Source of the DNA: Chitinophaga pinensis
GTDB taxonomy: Bacteria > Bacteroidota > Bacteroidia > Chitinophagales > Chitinophagaceae
Assembly: GCA_943333125.1 (NCBI GenBank)
Contig: CALQSB010000024.1
Location: 1 to 47,239, forward strand
Direction of reading: 5' to 3'
DNA length: 47,239 nt
In this document: positions 7,847-14,964 of the stretch, piece after piece
Numbering within the stretch: the stretch's first letter is position 1
Layout of the letters: every line of letters begins with the position of its first letter
Notes under the pieces: model-generated
What the model was told of the DNA's origin: nothing
The model's input: only the letters and a program-made list of their open reading frames with translations
The model's database searches: none
Made by a program: the position numbers and the translations under genes

Positions 7847-9184
7847 TTATCCATAAACTTCATTCATGGCAAAAAACAGCGCTAACAAAAATCCTGCTAC
7901 CGTTGGGAGTACTGCTTTTGAACCGCCTTCATGAATAGCTTCGGGAATCATGGTATGAGAAACCAGCGCCAACACCGCACCTCCGGCAACGGCTTCAAAA
8001 AAAACAGCAAGGAGAGAATCCGAATTGCCGATAAATTGTTTTCCGGCAACCGCAGCTAACATTCCAACAATCAATACCAAGGACCAAACGCCGAAAATAA
8101 ATTTCTTATTATAACCCGCTTTTGTAAGCATAGAAGCACTCACCGCGGCTTCGGGTATCCCTCCCAAAAACATACCCAGCATTAAAGTAACAGACATGTT
8201 GCCAAAACCATGAAACCCTGCTCCAATGACCAAACAACCCGGAATGGTATCCAAAATATTTCCAAGAACAATCGCCATACCAGCACCTTTTGAATTAGCT
8301 GCATCTACCAGCATTTTATTGCTTTCTGATTTGGTAATGTGTTCAAGGTTATGCATGGCTACTTTTGCCCAAGCAGAAGAGTTGATTCCTTCTATGCTTA
8401 AATTTTGAATGGAACGTTCATGACTTAAATGCAAAGCTGCCTTTTCTATGTTGTGGTCTGAGGCAACTAGTTTTTTAAAATCTTCGCTTCCAATTTCCAA
8501 CAAATCTGCTCCTTCCTTACTGCTGATGGTAGCAGTTCGGTTTCCTCCACTAAGCAAACCCATCTCACCAAAAGTTGCACCCGATTCAAGGTTGGCAATT
8601 ATTTTACCGGATTCGGATTGAAGATCTGTTGAATCGGCAATTACTTCCAACTTTCCGCGAACAACAATGTATAGTGCTTTTGAAGGATCTCCAGCTTTAA
8701 ACAAAACTTCACCAGGCTTAATCGATTTTTCCTTTACCATAGGTAAAATGTTTTCAATGGCTTCTACAGGAAGGTGATGTAATAATTCACAATTAGAAAG
8801 CAAACCAACCATTTCCTTTGTTTTTTCAAATTTCAGCGCCATCGCAAATTCCTTGAATTGGGTAGGTCGTCTGACAGCAGCACCTCTTTTTTCAAGATAC
8901 AAGGAAGAGAATAAATAAATGACAGAACCTAAACCAAATCCAGATGCAATAAACAACCAGGCATGATTTAGTTTGAATCCCTTGTGGTGCAATTCAATGG
9001 CACCTTTATAAGCAAGGTCAATCACCAAAGAACCGATTAGCGAACCAGCAGCAAATGCCAATATTCCTGCAATCAATTTTTTAGATAAAGACGTATATAA
9101 TCCGATCGCTGCACCAAGCATGGATGATGATGTGGTGAAAAGCCCAACAAGCAAAACACTAAAAAGCTCTAAATAATTTGGCAT
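7847..9184 (-). CDS. ZIP-like membrane permease split by a cyclic-nucleotide-binding domain
   Basis: The 445-residue protein has about three N-terminal membrane helices (1-97), a soluble cyclic-nucleotide-binding (CNB) domain (about 130-245), a linker, then about five C-terminal helices (295-445). The CNB phosphate-binding cassette is intact in outline: FGEMGLLSGGNRTATI at 205-220 with Glu207 and Arg216. The membrane half resembles ZIP metal permeases, which also have a variable cytoplasmic loop between helices 3 and 4; the signatures GNILDTIPG (308-316), GGIPEAAVSA (341-350) and SHTMIPEAIHEGG (409-421) take the place of the usual HNxPEG and HExPHE motifs, with several metal-binding His lost. 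So transport of metal is uncertain. I chose the ATG at 9184; an ATG at 9235 would add 17 hydrophobic residues. No partner gene is obvious. Confidence 0.75.
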   Translation of the reverse strand: MPNYLELFSVLLVGLFTTSSSMLGAAIGLYTSLSKKLIAGILAFAAGSLIGSLVIDLAYKGAIELHHKGFKLNHAWLFIASGFGLGSVIYLFSSLYLEKRGAAVRRPTQFKEFAMALKFEKTKEMVGLLSNCELLHHLPVEAIENILPMVKEKSIKPGEVLFKAGDPSKALYIVVRGKLEVIADSTDLQSESGKIIANLESGATFGEMGLLSGGNRTATISSKEGADLLEIGSEDFKKLVASDHNIEKAALHLSHERSIQNLSIEGINSSAWAKVAMHNLEHITKSESNKMLVDAANSKGAGMAIVLGNILDTIPGCLVIGAGFHGFGNMSVTLMLGMFLGGIPEAAVSASMLTKAGYNKKFIFGVWSLVLIVGMLAAVAGKQFIGNSDSLLAVFFEAVAGGAVLALVSHTMIPEAIHEGGSKAVLPTVAGFLLALFFAMNEVYG

Positions 9185-9238
9185 AAAATGATAACAGTAG
9201 ATTGTAAAAGTAAACCAAATGAAAATATGTAGCAAGTG

Positions 9239-9281
9239 AAAGCCCCCTCAATCCCCCAAGGGGGAAGCTGATTGTGTTTTG
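9239..9281. repeat. C-rich intergenic repeat, copy 1 (AGCCCCCTCAATCCCCCAAG)
   Basis: Begins with AGCCCCCTCAATCCCCC, contains the short palindrome CCCCCAAGGGGG, and continues into AAGCTGATTGTGTTTTG. It recurs almost identically at 9351-9394, and its core recurs at 11951-11975 and, inverted, at 12075-12099. Confidence 0.85.
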
Positions 9282-9313
9282 ATGTTTATCCTTATTTATT
9301 ATCTATACGAAAC

Positions 9314-9346
9314 TACGCAACGTCCCTTGCAGGAGACATTGCTGAG
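9314..9346 (-). repeat. Hairpin-forming repeat, copy 1 (CAATGTCTCC..GGGACGTTG)
   Basis: On the minus strand this reads CTCAGCAATGTCTCC, a short spacer, then GGGACGTTGCG; the two halves pair as CAAtGTCtCC/GGGACgTTG. Further copies are at 10233-10262 and 43717-43747. Confidence 0.7.
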
Positions 9347-9350
9347 AACT

Positions 9351-9394
9351 AAAGCCCCCTCAATCCCCCAAGGGGGGAAGCTGATTGTGTTTTG
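9351..9394. repeat. C-rich intergenic repeat, copy 2
   Basis: Matches 9239-9281 over about 43 bp, with one extra G in the G-run. The two direct copies flank the hairpin repeat at 9314-9346, so the 9239-9394 spacer is made almost wholly of repeats. Confidence 0.85.
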
Positions 9395-9462
9395 TTGGTC
9401 TATCCAGCCTATCTATCTTATCCAGTATCCACCATCCAGCATCTACCTACCCTCTTTTCTTC

Positions 9463-9470
9463 TACCTTTG
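9463..9470 (+). promoter_or_regulatory. Bacteroidota -7 box (TACCTTTG) for trmB
   Basis: A perfect TAnnTTTG box ends 7 nt before the trmB ATG. The expected start of transcription would then be at or just before the start codon, giving a very short or leaderless mRNA. No clear -33 TTTG is visible. Confidence 0.5.
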
Positions 9471-9477
9471 CGGCCGT

Positions 9478-10185
9478 ATGGGACAAAAAAAACTTCTTCG
9501 TTTTTCACAGATAAAAGAACTGTCAAATGTTTTTGAATATCCGAAAGAAATTGCCGGTACATGGAAGGTGATTTTCGAAAATGAAAATCCGATTGTGCTG
9601 GAATTGGCTTGCGGTAGAGGAGAATATGCTGTTGGGTTAGCGCAGCAGTTTCCCGGTCAAAATTTTATTGGTGTAGATGTGAAAGGAAATCGAATGTATC
9701 TGGGTGCAAAAAAAGCTTTGGAATTGCCTTTACCTAATGCGAAATTTCTACGCTCTCAAATCGAAATGTTGCCTGAATATTTTAATCCAAATGAAGTGAA
9801 AGAAATCTGGATTACATTTCCCGATCCTCAATTGCGAACATCACGCGCTAAGAAAAGATTGACACATCCAAGATTTTTGAGGCTCTATCAAAAAGTTCTT
9901 GCAAAAAATGGTAGTATTCATTTAAAAACCGATTCTCCAGATTTATACCATTTCACACTTAAAGTGGCGAATATGTATGGACTTATTTTACATGAATCAT
10001 GCGATGATGTATATGCTCAATCTGTAATTGACGAGCGCCTTAAAATAAAAACTCATTACGAAAACCTGGATATTGCTGGAAGCAATAAAATATTTTATCT
10101 TCGGTTTTCTTTGCCGGATGTAATTGTAGACAAAGATGATGAGTTGCAGGAATTGCTGAAAGAGACTGAACAAAGGGAGGGATAA
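9478..10185 (+). CDS. trmB: tRNA (guanine-N7-)-methyltransferase TrmB
   Basis: SAM-dependent enzyme forming m7G46 in the tRNA variable loop. The 235-residue protein matches the family length. It shows the SAM-binding motif VLELACGRGEYAVGLA (about 38-53), GVDVKGNR (63-70) and the TrmB signature ITFPDPQLRTSRAKKRL (about 113-129), then HPRFL and LKTDSPDLY for tRNA/SAM contacts. The open frame extends upstream to 9385, but that part translates repeat sequence; the ATG at 9478, preceded by a perfect -7 box, is the natural start. Downstream spacers are repeat-rich. Confidence 0.95.
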   Translation: MGQKKLLRFSQIKELSNVFEYPKEIAGTWKVIFENENPIVLELACGRGEYAVGLAQQFPGQNFIGVDVKGNRMYLGAKKALELPLPNAKFLRSQIEMLPEYFNPNEVKEIWITFPDPQLRTSRAKKRLTHPRFLRLYQKVLAKNGSIHLKTDSPDLYHFTLKVANMYGLILHESCDDVYAQSVIDERLKIKTHYENLDIAGSNKIFYLRFSLPDVIVDKDDELQELLKETEQREG

Positions 10186-10193
10186 TATGTTTA

Positions 10194-10230
10194 TAGTTTG
10201 GCGTTTGGTCGCTTCGCTTGTTTGGCGTTC
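10194..10230 (+). repeat. TTTGGTCGCTTCGCTTG repeat, copy 1
   Basis: TAGTTTGGCGTTTGGTCGCT followed by TCGCTTGTTTGGCGTTC. The same unit with few changes is at 10862-10899. Both copies immediately follow the stop codon of a gene. Confidence 0.75.
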
Positions 10231-10232
10231 TT

Positions 10233-10262
10233 AGCAATGTCTCCGTAAAGGGACGTTGCGTT
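10233..10262 (+). repeat. Hairpin-forming repeat, copy 2
   Basis: AGCAATGTCTCCGTAAAGGG then ACGTTGCGTT. Inverted relative to 9314-9346 and direct relative to 43717-43747. Confidence 0.7.
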
Positions 10263-10322
10263 GAATCAAAAACATATCTACATAATTTTTGAATTTTTAC
10301 TTTTTAATTTTCTTTTTCTACT

Positions 10323-10517
10323 ATGAACAATAAGCTTACAGAAGGTGTGGATTTTTATTACAATGATGAAGGCTTTATTGTACTCACAGAAGTATATCAT
10401 TTGAATAAAGGTTTCTGCTGCGGCAATGGTTGTAAGCATTGTCCGTATAATTACGAGGCTGTACCTGAACCGAAAAAAAGTTTGCTTTTAGAAAATAAAA
10501 TATGGAATCAAAAATAA
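10323..10517 (+). CDS. DUF5522 small Cys-rich protein
   Basis: A 64-residue protein with the compact motif GFCCGNGCKHCPYNYE (about 30-45): four cysteines and a histidine that could bind a metal ion, characteristic of DUF5522. Homologues in Bacteroidota are of similar size; eukaryotic relatives are also known for this Cys-rich motif. The function is not established. Its last 16 nt overlap the start of the alkyltransferase-like gene, so the two are very likely co-translated, pointing to a shared role. No signal peptide. Confidence 0.8.
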   Translation: MNNKLTEGVDFYYNDEGFIVLTEVYHLNKGFCCGNGCKHCPYNYEAVPEPKKSLLLENKIWNQK

Positions 10518-10864
10518 AATCAACAGCTCCAAAAGAATATAGTTTTTTTGAAGACGTTTTTGATGTGGTTAGACAGATTCCGAAAGGTCGTGTTAGTTCT
10601 TATGGCGCCATTGCTAATTACCTCGGCACAAAACTTAGCGCAAGAATGGTTGGCTGGGCGATGAATGCTTCTCACAGCGCTACCATCAAAGTTCCTGCTC
10701 AGCGTGTGGTAAACAGAAATGGCATGTTAACCGGTAAGGCACATTTTGCTACGCCTACATTAATGGAAGAATTATTAAGGAAAGATGGTATTGAAGTAAA
10801 AAACGAAACTGTAGTAGATTTTAAAAAAAGATTTTGGGATCCGGCTAAAGAAATCAGTTTGTAG
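10502..10864 (+). CDS. Alkyltransferase-like protein (MGMT family, active Cys replaced)
   Basis: The 120-residue protein is the C-terminal DNA-binding module of O6-alkylguanine-DNA alkyltransferase: FFEDVFDVVRQIPKGRVSSYGAIA (about 15-38), the arginine-finger segment ARMVGWAMNAS (47-57), then the active-site region VPAQRVVNRNGMLTGK (64-79). The usual PCHR reads PAQR (65-68), so the alkyl acceptor Cys and its His are absent. Alkyltransferase-like (ATL) proteins bind O6-alkylguanine without repairing it and hand it to nucleotide excision repair; this one probably acts likewise, but the better-known ATLs have Trp at the Cys position. Starts inside the DUF5522 gene (16-nt overlap). Confidence 0.88.
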   Translation: MESKIKSTAPKEYSFFEDVFDVVRQIPKGRVSSYGAIANYLGTKLSARMVGWAMNASHSATIKVPAQRVVNRNGMLTGKAHFATPTLMEELLRKDGIEVKNETVVDFKKRFWDPAKEISL

Positions 10865-11219
10865 TTTGGCCTTTGGTCGCTTCGCTTGTTTGGTGTTTTT
10901 TGTTTGTGGTTTATTGTTTATTGTTGGATGAAAGCCACCTCTGCGGAAACTCAATTAACTCCCTTCTCTGCGGTGAAACAAATTCGTGAATTCGTTTTTT
11001 TTTTCACCAAACGTTCCGATGGAACGAATCCAAACAATTAACACCTCGGGCTAAAGACAAGATGTTCCTATGGAACATTCCGAAAAAAATAAAATTTGCG
11101 ACCTTGCTCCTTTGCGAGCCTTGCGTAAAACAATTCGTGAATTCGTGGCTAAACAATCCAACAATATAATTTCTTTGTGGTACTTTGTGCCTTAGCGCCT
11201 TAGTGGCAAATAACCAATC
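10865..11219. other. Repeat-rich intergenic region (355 nt), no gene
   Basis: Composed of degenerate repeats: the TTTGGTCGCTTCGCTTG unit (10862-10899), a roughly 70-nt unit with CTCTGCGGTGAAA and AATTCGTGAATTCG (10929-10998) that recurs at 11979-12049, short palindromes built on GTTCCnatGGAAC (about 11012-11029 and 11063-11079), and a stretch with CTTTGTGGTACTTTGTGCC before the next ATG. No coding potential is seen. Confidence 0.6.
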
Positions 11220-11960
11220 ATGTCAGAAAAATATTTCAGAGGAAAAATAACCCACATCAATAACGATAAGCAGCGTGCAACTATTGAGTATGTGAATCAG
11301 AATAAAATCAAAACTATTCAGGCCGTTATTGATGATAAACAGCAGGAGAAATATGTACAACTCAAACTCATCAAAAAACCACATCGTTTTCTGGTAGGGG
11401 ATAACGTGAAATTCATCATTAAAAAGTCGAGTGCGAATGTATTTTTTGCTGACCATATTTTATATGAATACAATAATGCACTTGAGGTGTTAATAGAAAA
11501 GGCTTCGGTACTCAATAAATTTTTAGGGTATATAAAAATTGTCGATGATAAATATTTTATTAAAGAAATTGAGAGTTATCTTTTTTTTCCGTTACTGATT
11601 TCTAAATTTGAAATTGCACCTACTGTTGAAGAAACAGAACATACCGTTACTTTTAAATTGATTAATATTGAAAAGCCTGATAAGATATCAGCGGAACTAT
11701 ATAATCATAATTATGCTCCTGGATTTAAAATTGCAGTAAAGCAATCCAAAAAAGAAGAAACTATAGAAGCGGTTGTAAATAAAATTACGCCTTATGGTGT
11801 GTTCGTCATTTTATCCGAAAGCAAGCTGGAAGCCAAACTAGTTATTGATGATAACATCACAGCCAAAATAAATAATGGAGAAATTGCAGTAGAAAATTCG
11901 ATTCAAGTAAAAATTAAACATTTAACAGCAGACAGAATTGTGATTGAGACAGCCCCCTAA
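11220..11960 (+). CDS. Uncharacterised protein with S1/OB-fold RNA-binding domains
   Basis: The 246-residue soluble protein has no signal peptide. The C-terminal part (about 170-245) looks like an S1 domain: EAVVNKITPYGVFVIL, then AKLVIDD, then GEIAVENSIQVKIKHLTADRI. The N-terminal part (1-85) looks like another OB/cold-shock-type barrel (YFRGKITHINNDKQRATIEY, FLVGDNVKFII). The middle (90-165) is not recognised. Lys/Ile-rich; likely nucleic-acid binding, exact role unknown. The last two codons and the stop (GCC CCC TAA) belong to the C-rich repeat that begins at 11949, so the repeat may have set the present C-terminus. Confidence 0.7.
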   Translation: MSEKYFRGKITHINNDKQRATIEYVNQNKIKTIQAVIDDKQQEKYVQLKLIKKPHRFLVGDNVKFIIKKSSANVFFADHILYEYNNALEVLIEKASVLNKFLGYIKIVDDKYFIKEIESYLFFPLLISKFEIAPTVEETEHTVTFKLINIEKPDKISAELYNHNYAPGFKIAVKQSKKEETIEAVVNKITPYGVFVILSESKLEAKLVIDDNITAKINNGEIAVENSIQVKIKHLTADRIVIETAP

Positions 11961-11976
11961 ATCCCCCAAAGAGGGA
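11951..11976 (+). repeat. C-rich intergenic repeat, copy 3, spanning a stop codon
   Basis: AGCCCCCTAAATCCCCCAAA then GAGGGA. It carries the stop codon of the S1-domain gene. Copy 4 lies inverted about 100 nt on, so the two bracket the spacer between the convergent genes. Confidence 0.85.
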
Positions 11977-11978
11977 AA

Positions 11979-12049
11979 TGAAAGGCAGTCTCTGCGTTAA
12001 CTCTTTAACCCTATTCTCTGCGGTGAAAAAAAATTCTTGAATTCGTGGT
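11979..12049. repeat. Degenerate 70-nt intergenic repeat (CTCTGCGGTGAAA unit)
   Basis: Matches 10929-10998 in order: GAAAG, CTCTGCG, AACTC, TTAAC, then TCTCTGCGGTGAAA and TTGAATTCGTGG. No frame or structure suggests a gene. Confidence 0.6.
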
Positions 12050-12072
12050 TATCCCAGCATAACACAATAAAA

Positions 12073-12099
12073 GTCCCCCCTTGGGGGATTTAGGGGGCT
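12073..12099 (-). repeat. C-rich intergenic repeat, copy 4 (inverted), abutting a stop codon
   Basis: On the minus strand it begins AGCCCCCTAAATCCCCCAAG. It overlaps the TAG stop (12098-12100) of the DUF420 gene by two bases, mirroring copy 3 at the S1 gene. Confidence 0.85.
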
Positions 12100-12640
12100 A
12101 GATATAATAAGGACTTATCATCCAATATACAATCACACCCGTAACCGCCACATAAAACCAAATCGGCCATGTGATTCGAGTTAGTTTTTTATGTTGCTCA
12201 TATTCACCAATCAAAGCACGATAAGCGGTAAATAAAATAAACGGAAGAACGATTCCTGCTAAAGGAATGTGTGTGAATAAAATTACATAGTAAATGGTTT
12301 TCATCATTCCCTCTCCGCCAAATTTAGTTTCACCGGCAAATAAATGATGTGCGATATAGCTTAATAAAAACAACACCGACCACCCAATGGCTGTCATCAT
12401 TATTTTTTTATGCAACTCATATTTTTTTTGCTTAACAGTAATTAATCCGGCTAATAATAAAACAGCCACTATTGAATTTATAGAAGCGCTTATACTTGCA
12501 AACATATGTGGATTGAATGGCAAATCAACCTTCAATTGAATTCTGCTCAATATCACCACAGCAGCAAATACAATTATTGAAACTGCGTAAATAAACAGTT
12601 TCGCTTTTTGATCATTTTTTTTAAATGTTGGTTGCAGCAT
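12098..12640 (-). CDS. DUF420 membrane protein (CtaM/YozB-like oxidase assembly factor)
   Basis: The 180-residue protein has about five membrane helices and conserved histidines (HKKIMMTAIGW, YIAHHLFAGE, HIPLAG). This is the DUF420 family; its Firmicutes member CtaM is needed for making active aa3-type heme-copper oxidases. Placement at the end of the oxidase operon, overlapping the Sco gene start by 20 nt (ATG at 12640 lies inside sco), supports a role in heme/copper maturation of this oxidase. It ends at a C-rich repeat. Confidence 0.85.
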   Translation of the reverse strand: MLQPTFKKNDQKAKLFIYAVSIIVFAAVVILSRIQLKVDLPFNPHMFASISASINSIVAVLLLAGLITVKQKKYELHKKIMMTAIGWSVLFLLSYIAHHLFAGETKFGGEGMMKTIYYVILFTHIPLAGIVLPFILFTAYRALIGEYEQHKKLTRITWPIWFYVAVTGVIVYWMISPYYI

Positions 12641-13418
12641 TGTCTTTATTTTTAATTCTGTTTAATAATGTTACCGCTAAAATCGTTAATCCTATTCCTA
12701 TAAAAATTACGGGTAAATAAGGAATAAATTCTCTAAGTAAAGATGGGCTTTTTTTGTCTCTCTCGAGCATTATCGTTGGAATATCCATTACCAGTCGGGC
12801 CTGTTTAACAGTATCAAAACCATTATACCAGCCTCTTACTACTCTATTCGAATCGAGCAGAAAAATGTTTTCTGTATGAATAAAAGCGGTATCAATATTA
12901 GTATCTGCGATGCTTGCTTTAATTTCATTAAAGGCAAAATCATAAATTTCTTTTTTATCTCCTGTAACAAACCACCAGGTGTCATGATTGATATTTAGCT
13001 TATCGGCAAATTTTCTTAATTGAGGAACGCTGTCATGTTCAGGATCTACGCTGATGCTGATAAATTGTACAATTTCCGGATTTTGTTCAAACGACTTTTG
13101 AAGTTTTTTCATTGCCTTTGCCATGCCCGGACATATAGTTGGGCAATGGGTAAAGAAAAAATCAAGTACAATGATTTTTCCTTTTAAATCATCAAGAGAA
13201 ACTTTTTTTCCTAATTGATTGGTGAATGAGATGTTTTTAACCTGATGCCAATTTGTATCAGATACTTTTTTTCCTCTGATGCTTTTTTCAACAACGCTAT
13301 CATAAAAATAATGATTAGGCATGTGAACAGCGTCCTTACTATAATATTTAACTAACCAATATCCCGTTAAAGGCAAGAGGATAGCCAGCAATAATGCCAG
13401 TATTTTATTTTTTTTCAA
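12621..13418 (-). CDS. SCO1/SenC-family copper chaperone
   Basis: Membrane-anchored thioredoxin-fold protein that delivers copper to the CuA site of subunit II. An N-terminal anchor (about 5-23) is followed by the Sco domain with CPTIC (Cys92, Cys96) and the third copper ligand His181 in FIHTENIFLLD. The C-terminus has an additional membrane helix (about 233-252), so the protein is anchored at both ends, which is less usual for Sco proteins. It overlaps the DUF420 gene by 20 nt. It is separated from subunit IV by a hairpin terminator, so its level may be lower than that of the core oxidase. Confidence 0.92.
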   Translation of the reverse strand: MKKNKILALLLAILLPLTGYWLVKYYSKDAVHMPNHYFYDSVVEKSIRGKKVSDTNWHQVKNISFTNQLGKKVSLDDLKGKIIVLDFFFTHCPTICPGMAKAMKKLQKSFEQNPEIVQFISISVDPEHDSVPQLRKFADKLNINHDTWWFVTGDKKEIYDFAFNEIKASIADTNIDTAFIHTENIFLLDSNRVVRGWYNGFDTVKQARLVMDIPTIMLERDKKSPSLLREFIPYLPVIFIGIGLTILAVTLLNRIKNKDNAATNI

Positions 13419-13450
13419 CTAATGTTTGTTTATGCTGTTTTCGATATTAT

Positions 13451-13486
13451 AAAAAAACCATCGTTCGCTAATGGCAAACGATGGTT
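13451..13486 (-). terminator. Intrinsic terminator between cox subunit IV and sco
   Basis: AACCATCGTT (13456-13465) and AACGATGGTT (13477-13486) form a perfect 10-bp stem with an 11-nt loop. Read on the minus strand the stem is followed by a T-run (13451-13457). It lies in the direction of the act-cox operon, so it would cut or attenuate transcription before sco and DUF420. Confidence 0.75.
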
Positions 13487-13509
13487 AATTATTTAAAATA
13501 ATAAATTAA

Positions 13510-13938
13510 TTAATGCTCTGCCTTTTCGTTTGTTTCTTTTTGAATCTGTTCGGTTTGATTTGGTTTGCTTCCTGCATTTGTATTGCGAAGATTCTTCCAG
13601 CTATTCCCGTCTGCAAGAAAAGCAATAATAAACCATACAAATAATACTAACGGAACAACGATAGTCATAATCAGGTTTCTTACTTCATCACCGAGATGCA
13701 TAAATACGGATACGATATAATAAGCTTTGGCAAGGGTTAAAATAGCAATTGCACATTTTGTAGATAACACTGTGACATACCCTAAATCGCCATGCTTGGC
13801 ATACAGAAAAAATCCTAACGCTAATTCTATGATGGTCAGAAGTGATAATACCCAGAATATTTTCCAGATCTTTCCGGTTCCACCTGAATGATCAGGTTGA
13901 AAGGTAATTTCAGGATTGTCGAAATGCTGTGCTGACAT
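13510..13938 (-). CDS. Cytochrome c oxidase subunit IV (prokaryotic type)
   Basis: The 142-residue small integral subunit has three membrane helices (about 27-47, 57-77, 89-110), fitting the COX4_pro family, which stabilises the aa3/caa3 oxidase core. Hydrophilic ends; the C-terminal tail (NTNAGSKPNQTEQIQKETNE) is charged and probably disordered. It lies 24 nt downstream of a subunit III gene and is followed by a terminator, marking the end of the core structural block. Confidence 0.85.
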   Translation of the reverse strand: MSAQHFDNPEITFQPDHSGGTGKIWKIFWVLSLLTIIELALGFFLYAKHGDLGYVTVLSTKCAIAILTLAKAYYIVSVFMHLGDEVRNLIMTIVVPLVLFVWFIIAFLADGNSWKNLRNTNAGSKPNQTEQIQKETNEKAEH

Positions 13939-13962
13939 AATATTTTACTTTTAAATTTTAAA

Positions 13963-14847
13963 TTAAACCAGATAGAAACAAAGGAATACAAACACCCAAA
14001 CTAAATCCACAAAATGCCAGTATAATCCTGCTTTTTCAATCATTTCATAATGACCTCTCTGATCGAAATGACCCAGCTTTGTTTTCAAGTACATTACAAT
14101 ATTAATAATCACTCCGCTGAATACGTGAAAACCATGAAAACCGGTGATTCCAAAGAAGTAACCACCAAAGGCGATTGGACCACTATGCGTTGCGTGCAAT
14201 AATTCTGAATTTGAAATCTGATTAATTAATTCCTGGTTAGATAAAGCACTTACATTATGAGCTACAGCCTGAGTGCCATGATGCAATGTTGAAGCTATTT
14301 CTACCAGCTGCTCGTGTGTTGACTTTTGCAAGGCGGCGAGAATTTCTGTATGAGAAAGATCCGCACCCCAAGGATTTGCTTTAACCGTAGTAGGTAGAAC
14401 ACCCAAAGATCCATCGCTCAACATAGCCACATGTTCTCCGGTTAGTAAGTGAGTCCACTCCCAAGCCTGACAGCTTAAAAAAGCAATACCACCCAGAATG
14501 GTCATAAACATATACTTTTCCACGCCCTTGCGATTCATGTGATGTCCTTCATGAACAGCAAGAACCATAGTAACTGAACTAAAGATCAGAATAAAAGTCA
14601 TCAGACTCACAAATGCCAGAGGAAGATTTGCATGACCTGCAAATGGAAAGGCGTTGAAAACATGGTTGGGATCTGCCCAATGATTTACGCTGAAACGTAT
14701 GGTTCCATAACTGATAAGAAATGCGCCAAATGTAAAAGCATCACTCATCAAAAAGTACCACATCATTACTTTGCCGTAACTGACATTGAATGGGCTTTTA
14801 CCTCCACTCCACCATTTTGTTCCCGACGGAATTGCTGTTGTTGACAT
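13963..14847 (-). CDS. coxC: Cytochrome c oxidase subunit III (with long insertion)
   Basis: Heme-copper oxidase subunit III, a membrane subunit without redox centres that stabilises subunit I. N-terminal helices include KVMMWYFLMSDAFTFGAFLI (26-45); the C-terminal half carries the family signature GITGFHGFHVFSG (233-245) and HFVDLVWVFVF. Between the helices there is an insertion at about 138-225, Ala/His/Ser rich and hydrophilic, roughly 70 residues longer than in the common form. This is the second subunit III-type gene in the operon; the shorter one precedes it by 117 nt. Confidence 0.92.
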   Translation of the reverse strand: MSTTAIPSGTKWWSGGKSPFNVSYGKVMMWYFLMSDAFTFGAFLISYGTIRFSVNHWADPNHVFNAFPFAGHANLPLAFVSLMTFILIFSSVTMVLAVHEGHHMNRKGVEKYMFMTILGGIAFLSCQAWEWTHLLTGEHVAMLSDGSLGVLPTTVKANPWGADLSHTEILAALQKSTHEQLVEIASTLHHGTQAVAHNVSALSNQELINQISNSELLHATHSGPIAFGGYFFGITGFHGFHVFSGVIINIVMYLKTKLGHFDQRGHYEMIEKAGLYWHFVDLVWVFVFLCFYLV

Positions 14848-14964
14848 AATCGTTTATTCTAGTGTCTTAAAAAATCTTTATTCTATCTTATTTAGTTGAC
14901 GCTGGACTTATCCGTTGTCTTTTATTTTTTATTCTTTTGCTGTTATCGACAGTTCTTTCTGATT

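Noticed and set aside
9385..9477. Upstream extension of trmB to 9385
   Set aside because: Translates repeat DNA and precedes the conserved N-terminus; the ATG at 9478 follows a perfect promoter box.
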